Shown here: in pieces, positions 5,936-9,980 of the stretch
How the letters are laid out: the number at the start of each line of letters is the position of its first letter
Position numbering within the stretch: position 1 is the stretch's first letter
Source: Pseudomonadales bacterium
GTDB taxonomy: Bacteria > Pseudomonadota > Gammaproteobacteria > Pseudomonadales > Azotimanducaceae
Assembly (NCBI GenBank): GCA_007128525.1
Contig: SKXG01000094.1
Coordinates: 1-9,980, forward strand
Direction: 5' to 3'
DNA: 9,980 nt
The notes under the pieces: generated by a model
The model's database searches: none
Told to the model about the DNA's origin: nothing
Seen by the model: the letters and a program-made list of their open reading frames with translations, nothing else
Translations under genes and position numbers: made by a program

Positions 5936-7266
5936 TGGACATATTGCTCTACATTGTCGCCTTGCTCGTGACGCTGGGGATACTGGTCACGTTCCATGAG
6001 TTCGGTCACTTCGTGGTGGCGCGCTGGTGCGGCGTGCGGGTGCTGCGATTCTCCGTGGGTTTCGGTCCGGCGCTGTGGATATGGCGCGACCGTCACGATA
6101 CGGAATTTGCGATAGCGGCAGTGCCGCTTGGTGGCTACGTACGCATGTTGGACGAGCGTGAAGGCGATGTGCCTGACAGTGCGCTGCACCAGGCCTTCAA
6201 CCGGAAATCGCCGGGTCAGCGCATTGCGATTGCTTCCGCCGGGCCTTTGGCCAATTTCCTGCTCGCCTTTCTCGTCTACTGGGGTATTTCCGTCGCCGGG
6301 ACCCAGGAGTTGGTGCCTGTGCTTGGCCCCGTGGCTGCGGACACACCAGCCTATGACGCCGGATTCCGTGGCGGCGAAGAGATCCAGCGTGTTGATGGTC
6401 AGCAGACGCAGTCCTGGTCACAGATCGGCATGCTCCTGGCGGGCCGGCTCGGCGACACCGGTGACATCCGGATTCAGGCACGGCATCTAAGTGCTGAAGC
6501 GCCGAGCGACTACCGGATACCCATACAGCGCTGGCAACAGGGTGTCGACGAACCCGACCTGTTTGGTTCACTCGGCATCCGGCCCATGTTGCCGGCTGTG
6601 GTGGGATCCGTACTGCCGGACTCACCGGCTGAGGCGGCCGGGCTGCAGCCGGGAGATCTGGTTCTGGCCTTCAATGGTGAGCCCGTAGAAGACTGGCAGT
6701 CCTGGGTCAGCCTGGTTCGGGCCCATCCTGGTGAGCAGGTTGAGTTGCAGGTGCAGCGCCAGTACCAGCAAGAGCGCGTGGAGGAACGCGTCGAGGTCGA
6801 AATTGGTCGGTCTGAAGCTCAGGACGACGTCGGCTACGTTGGTGTAGGCCCGCTGACACGCGAGATCCGCTATTCGTTCTTCGGTGGATTCGGGGCTGGC
6901 TTGCAGGAAACCTGGTCGACGACAATATTGACATTGGACCTGCTTAAGAAGATGGTGCAGGGCCTGGTTTCGACCAGTAATCTGAGCGGCCCGATCACCA
7001 TTGCAAAGGTAGCGGGTGACTCGGCGCAGGCCGGCGTGGCAAGTTTCTTCGCGGTATTGGCCCTGCTCAGTATCAGCCTGGGTATCCTGAATCTGCTGCC
7101 TATTCCAATTCTGGATGGTGGGCACATTCTGTTTTACACCTCGGAGCTGATTACGGGGAAACCTGTGCCTGAACGGGTACAGATCATCGGTGTGCAGATC
7201 GGTCTGCTACTGGTCGTCGGCCTGATGATTCTGGCCTTTTATAATGACATTTCCCGCTTGTTTTAG
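5935..7266 (+). CDS. rseP: Site-2 intramembrane zinc metalloprotease RseP
   Basis: Inner-membrane protease that makes the second cut in the anti-sigma factor RseA, after DegS, releasing sigma-E; it also clears remnant signal peptides. The 443-aa product (E. coli 450) has the zinc motif HEFGH at residues 21-25 in the first membrane segment and the second metal ligand in NLLPIPILDGG (Asp394). GFGPALW and PLGGYVRMLDE (64-74) match the family. Two periplasmic PDZ domains lie at about 125-205 and 216-290, the second with PAEAAGLQPGD (231-241). Membrane segments follow near 370-390 and 415-435. The nearest purine-rich run (AAGG, 5917-5920) is 14 nt from the ATG, which is too far to be ideal. bamA follows after 27 nt. 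Confidence 0.97.
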   Translation: MDILLYIVALLVTLGILVTFHEFGHFVVARWCGVRVLRFSVGFGPALWIWRDRHDTEFAIAAVPLGGYVRMLDEREGDVPDSALHQAFNRKSPGQRIAIASAGPLANFLLAFLVYWGISVAGTQELVPVLGPVAADTPAYDAGFRGGEEIQRVDGQQTQSWSQIGMLLAGRLGDTGDIRIQARHLSAEAPSDYRIPIQRWQQGVDEPDLFGSLGIRPMLPAVVGSVLPDSPAEAAGLQPGDLVLAFNGEPVEDWQSWVSLVRAHPGEQVELQVQRQYQQERVEERVEVEIGRSEAQDDVGYVGVGPLTREIRYSFFGGFGAGLQETWSTTILTLDLLKKMVQGLVSTSNLSGPITIAKVAGDSAQAGVASFFAVLALLSISLGILNLLPIPILDGGHILFYTSELITGKPVPERVQIIGVQIGLLLVVGLMILAFYNDISRLF

Positions 7267-7293
7267 TGGCTTAACCGGCAATTGAGGGGGGTT

Positions 7294-9666
7294 ATGAAGC
7301 CTTGGTTTGTGCTGTGCTGTGCTCTGCTTTTGGCAGGATTGTTGTCTTCGACGGCACAGGCGAGCAGCTTCACGGTAGGAGACATCAGGCTGCAAGGGCT
7401 GCAGCGGGTTTCCGCCGGCACAGTCTTCAATGTCATGCCGGTCGAAGTGGGCGATACCATCGACCAGGACGATGTCCGTGATGTGATCCGCTCCCTGTTC
7501 AACTCGGGATACTTTCGTGACGTGCGCGCGGCGCGCGACGGCAACACGCTTGTCATTATCATGGCGGAGCGGCCGGCGATCGATTCCATCTCGCTGTCCG
7601 GAAACCGGCAGATACCCACCGATGCACTGATGGGCGGCCTTGAAGCTCAGGGGCTGTCTGAGGGCGAGATCTTTCGCCAGGCAACCCTGGAACGTATAGG
7701 CATCGAACTGGAACGTCAGTACGTGGCGCAAGGCCGTTACGGCGCCACGATCGAAACCGAGATCGATGAGCTGCCCCGTAACCGGGTTGCGATCTCGATC
7801 AATATTACCGAAGGGCAACCGTCCGGTATCCGCCACATCAACATCGTCGGTAATGAGTCATTCAGCAACGAACGATTGCTCGACATCATGGAGCTCAAGC
7901 ATCCGAACTGGCTGTCCTGGATGCGCAATGATGACAAGTATTCGCGGGAGAAGCTGTCCGGTGATATCGAACGTATCGAGTCTTTTTATCAGGACCGAGG
8001 TTTCGTTGAGTTCCAGATTGAATCGGTGCAGGTAAGCATCACGCCGGACCGCGAGCAGGTTTATGTCACCATCAACATTGATGAAGGCGATGTCTATGAG
8101 GTCGGCAGTGTTGAGTTGATGGGGGACTTCAAAGACGTGGATCCGGACTTGCTGCGTCCGTTGCTGGTTGTTGCGTCCGGTCAGACGTTCTCCCGCGCAC
8201 TACTGACGGCCAGCGAGGAACGTATAACCAATGCACTGGGCAATTCCGGTTACACCTTTGCGACAGCATCCGGGATTCCTGAGACCAATGACGATGGCAC
8301 CGTGGACGTCCGTTTCTTCGTTGACGCCGGGCAGCGCGCATATGTCCGCCGGGTAGAGTTCTCAGGCAACAGTGTCACCCGAGACGAAGTGCTGCGTCGT
8401 GAAATGCGACAGATGGAGGGCGGTTGGGCCAATACGGCCTTGATCGAACTGTCCAAGCTGCGTCTGGAACGGTTGGGCTTTTTCCAGGAGATCAATGTCG
8501 AGACGCCCGAGGTGCCAGGCACTGAGAATCAGGTAGATGTCCTGTTTTCTGTTGAAGAAGCGCCGTCCGGTAGCATTTCCGCTACGCTGGGTTTTGCCCA
8601 GGGCACAGGTCTGGTGCTGGGTGCGAATTACAGTGAAACGAACTTCATGGGTACGGGTAATTCCGTCAATCTCGGTATCGACTGGACACGATTTCAACAG
8701 TCGCTGAGTTTTAACTACCTGAATCCGTACTTCACGCTTGATGGCATCAGTCGCGGCTTCAACTTCTTCTACCAGCGGGTCGACTTCGGTCGCCAGGATC
8801 TGGCTGACTTCAACACAGAGTCTTATGGTGCAGGCGTGACCTTCGGTGTGCCACTCAGCGAGACCCAGCGATTCAACTTTGGCGGCACTGTCGAGAATAC
8901 GGACATTCCGAGGTCTGCGGCCCACCCACCGGAGATCGTTCAGTTCCTGGATCGAGAAGGCCGCTCGACGCTGAATTACAAGGCGCGGGCGAACTGGGTC
9001 AGCTCAACCTTGAATCGCGCCATCTTCCCCACGCGGGGACACTCTCAGGGCATCAATCTTGAAGTTGCTGTGCCGGGGAGCGATCTGAACTTTTTCAAGC
9101 TGGGCTACAACAACCAGTTTTATTTCCCGATCACCGGTGACTATGTGCTTCGCCTCCGTTCCCGCGTTGCCTATGGTGATGCCTACGGTGACACGGAAAG
9201 GCTGCCATTCTACGAGCATTATTTTTCCGGTGGGTTCGGCTCGGTGCGTGGCTTCCAGCGCAGCACGCTTGGCCCGCGTTCCACCCAGGCGGTCATAGAT
9301 GTCGGCGGGCCTGTGGGGCCGCCGCAGCTGGTATTCTCTGGTCCGCCAGAAGGCAGGCCTTTCGGGGGTAACCTGCTGGTTGAGGGTTCGTTTGAACTGA
9401 TCTTCCCGATGCCTTTTGTGGAGGATCGGCGCTCGGTTCGTCCGGTGCTCTTCGTCGATGCGGGCAATGTCTTTAACACCAATTGTCCCGAAGTCAGCGT
9501 CAATTGCTTCGATTTCGATGTCGATGAGTTTCGTTATTCGGTCGGTGTCGGGGTGAGCTGGCTGACAGGCATGGGTCCGATGACCTTTTCCTATGCCCGG
9601 CCTTTCAACCGGGGGCCGTTCGACCGGGTTGAGCGCTTCCAGTTTGAGTTGGGGCGTACGTTCTGA
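7294..9666 (+). CDS. bamA: Outer membrane protein assembly factor BamA (Omp85)
   Basis: Essential core of the BAM complex, which folds beta-barrel proteins into the outer membrane. The 790-aa product (E. coli 810) begins with a signal peptide of about 23 residues ending in TAQA before SSF. Five POTRA domains follow (roughly 24-92, 93-172, 175-263, 266-344, 347-421), then a C-terminal 16-strand barrel. The loop-6 motif VRGFQRSTLGPR starts at residue 651, with the conserved Arg at 652. Cys731 and Cys738 correspond to the E. coli extracellular disulfide pair. The last strand ends FQFELGRTF with a terminal Phe, the usual beta-signal. The ATG at 7294 is preferred over an in-frame TTG at 7282 because GAGGGG lies just before it and the signal peptide starts cleanly. 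Confidence 0.98.
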   Translation: MKPWFVLCCALLLAGLLSSTAQASSFTVGDIRLQGLQRVSAGTVFNVMPVEVGDTIDQDDVRDVIRSLFNSGYFRDVRAARDGNTLVIIMAERPAIDSISLSGNRQIPTDALMGGLEAQGLSEGEIFRQATLERIGIELERQYVAQGRYGATIETEIDELPRNRVAISINITEGQPSGIRHINIVGNESFSNERLLDIMELKHPNWLSWMRNDDKYSREKLSGDIERIESFYQDRGFVEFQIESVQVSITPDREQVYVTINIDEGDVYEVGSVELMGDFKDVDPDLLRPLLVVASGQTFSRALLTASEERITNALGNSGYTFATASGIPETNDDGTVDVRFFVDAGQRAYVRRVEFSGNSVTRDEVLRREMRQMEGGWANTALIELSKLRLERLGFFQEINVETPEVPGTENQVDVLFSVEEAPSGSISATLGFAQGTGLVLGANYSETNFMGTGNSVNLGIDWTRFQQSLSFNYLNPYFTLDGISRGFNFFYQRVDFGRQDLADFNTESYGAGVTFGVPLSETQRFNFGGTVENTDIPRSAAHPPEIVQFLDREGRSTLNYKARANWVSSTLNRAIFPTRGHSQGINLEVAVPGSDLNFFKLGYNNQFYFPITGDYVLRLRSRVAYGDAYGDTERLPFYEHYFSGGFGSVRGFQRSTLGPRSTQAVIDVGGPVGPPQLVFSGPPEGRPFGGNLLVEGSFELIFPMPFVEDRRSVRPVLFVDAGNVFNTNCPEVSVNCFDFDVDEFRYSVGVGVSWLTGMGPMTFSYARPFNRGPFDRVERFQFELGRTF

Positions 9667-9736
9667 TCCGGAACCTGCCGTCGAAATTTGCGGATGCAGC
9701 GACCTGCAGCTTGGGTTAAATTCTGATGCCTGAACG

Positions 9737-9765
9737 CTTTGCCGGATGCTCGAGCGGCGGCAAAG
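9737..9765 (+). other. Hairpin in the bamA-skp gap
   Basis: CTTTGCCG (9737-9744) and CGGCAAAG (9758-9765) form a perfect 8-bp stem with a 13-nt loop that itself contains the palindrome GCTCGAGC. It lies in the 174-nt gap between bamA and skp. No T-run follows directly, so it is not a standard intrinsic terminator. It could stabilise the bamA 3' end or mark a processing site. Beyond it the gap holds GT-rich sequence and T5 at 9820-9824, without a promoter I can support. Confidence 0.45.
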
Positions 9766-9840
9766 GGGATGGCATTGTGTGTGTACCACCGTGTATAGCG
9801 AATACAACGTGTTAGCACCTTTTTGTGGAGGAAAGGGAAG

Positions 9841-9980
9841 GTGAGTCGGAATAAGCGAATCATGAGTATCAGGCGAGCTGTGCACTGGTGCCTGCTGCCT
9901 TTGGGGTTGATGCTGGGCGGCACGGCACTGGCCAATGAGATGCGTGTGGCGGTCCTGGACGTACAGCGCGCGATCGCGGA
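9841..9980 (+). CDS. skp: Periplasmic chaperone Skp/OmpH family, N-terminal part (cut by right edge)
   Basis: Skp holds unfolded outer-membrane proteins in the periplasm on their way to BamA. Only 46 codons are present. They encode a signal peptide with a basic n-region (RNKR, RR), a hydrophobic core and an ALA cleavage site before NEM, followed by MRVAVLDVQRAIA, the typical first strand and helix of mature Skp. The GTG at 9841 is chosen as start because GGAGG (9827-9831) stands 9 nt upstream; the in-frame ATG at 9862 has no Shine-Dalgarno but would give a shorter, ordinary signal peptide. Position directly after bamA is the normal one, with lpxD expected next beyond the window. Confidence 0.88.
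   Translation, partial: MSRNKRIMSIRRAVHWCLLPLGLMLGGTALANEMRVAVLDVQRAIA

Noticed and set aside
4989..5942. Minus-strand open frame of 317 codons opposite cdsA
   Set aside because: Gln/Arg/His-rich translation is the mirror of the Leu/Ala-rich membrane protein CdsA; no domain or start signal supports it.
9670..9726. Possible sigma-E promoter for skp (GGAACCT; TCTGA at 9722-9726)
   Set aside because: The two boxes are far too far apart, and the nearer GACCTG (9701-9706) matches the -35 poorly at a 15-nt spacing.
9775..9808. Possible sigma-70 promoter for skp (TTGTGT with TATAGC or TACAAC)
   Set aside because: Spacings of 13 and 22 nt fall outside the working range and the boxes are weak.
9809..9824. 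Possible terminator ahead of skp (GTG/CAC mini-stem followed by T5)
   Set aside because: Only 3 base pairs; too weak to act as an intrinsic terminator.
9004..9885. Minus-strand open frame across the bamA 3' end and the bamA-skp gap
   Set aside because: Mostly opposite the bamA barrel; no start signal or recognisable product.

Overview
The window is a housekeeping block from a gammaproteobacterial chromosome of fairly high GC. Gene order is map (minus strand) | rpsB - tsf - pyrH - frr - uppS - cdsA - rseP - bamA - skp (all plus strand). This is the conserved translation / envelope-biogenesis cluster of Gammaproteobacteria. The uppS-cdsA-rseP order and several protein details (for example the UppS N-terminus) look more like Pseudomonas and relatives than Enterobacteriales. 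I cannot name the genus.

Layout. Positions 1-767 hold the 5' part of map, cut by the left edge. Positions 768-1001 are a divergent control region with a strong rpsB promoter (extended -10, GC-rich discriminator), a partly overlapping candidate map promoter, and a leader of about 187 nt before rpsB that fits the S2-autoregulated leader known from E. coli. Positions 1002-3393 carry rpsB, tsf and pyrH in tight succession. frr (GTG start) follows after 153 nt. uppS follows after another 133 nt with an extended -10 promoter. cdsA follows uppS by 4 nt. A 136-nt gap then precedes rseP, which is followed closely by bamA. A 174-nt gap with a strong hairpin precedes skp, which is cut by the right edge.

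How the genes work together. S2, EF-Ts, UMP kinase and ribosome recycling factor serve translation and nucleotide supply; Map removes the initiator methionine. UppS makes the undecaprenyl carrier lipid and CdsA makes CDP-diacylglycerol. RseP is the intramembrane protease that releases sigma-E when outer-membrane assembly fails. BamA and Skp are the assembly core and the periplasmic chaperone for outer-membrane proteins.

The main oddities are: (1) dxr (ispC) is missing from both of its usual places in this cluster; (2) a perfect-match sigma-E/AlgU-type promoter sits across the uppS/cdsA junction, upstream of rseP-bamA-skp; (3) rseP lacks a well-placed Shine-Dalgarno and its ATG overlaps the stop of a tiny upstream reading frame (TGATG). 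I found no mobile element, CRISPR array, tRNA or rRNA, and no convincing undescribed system.
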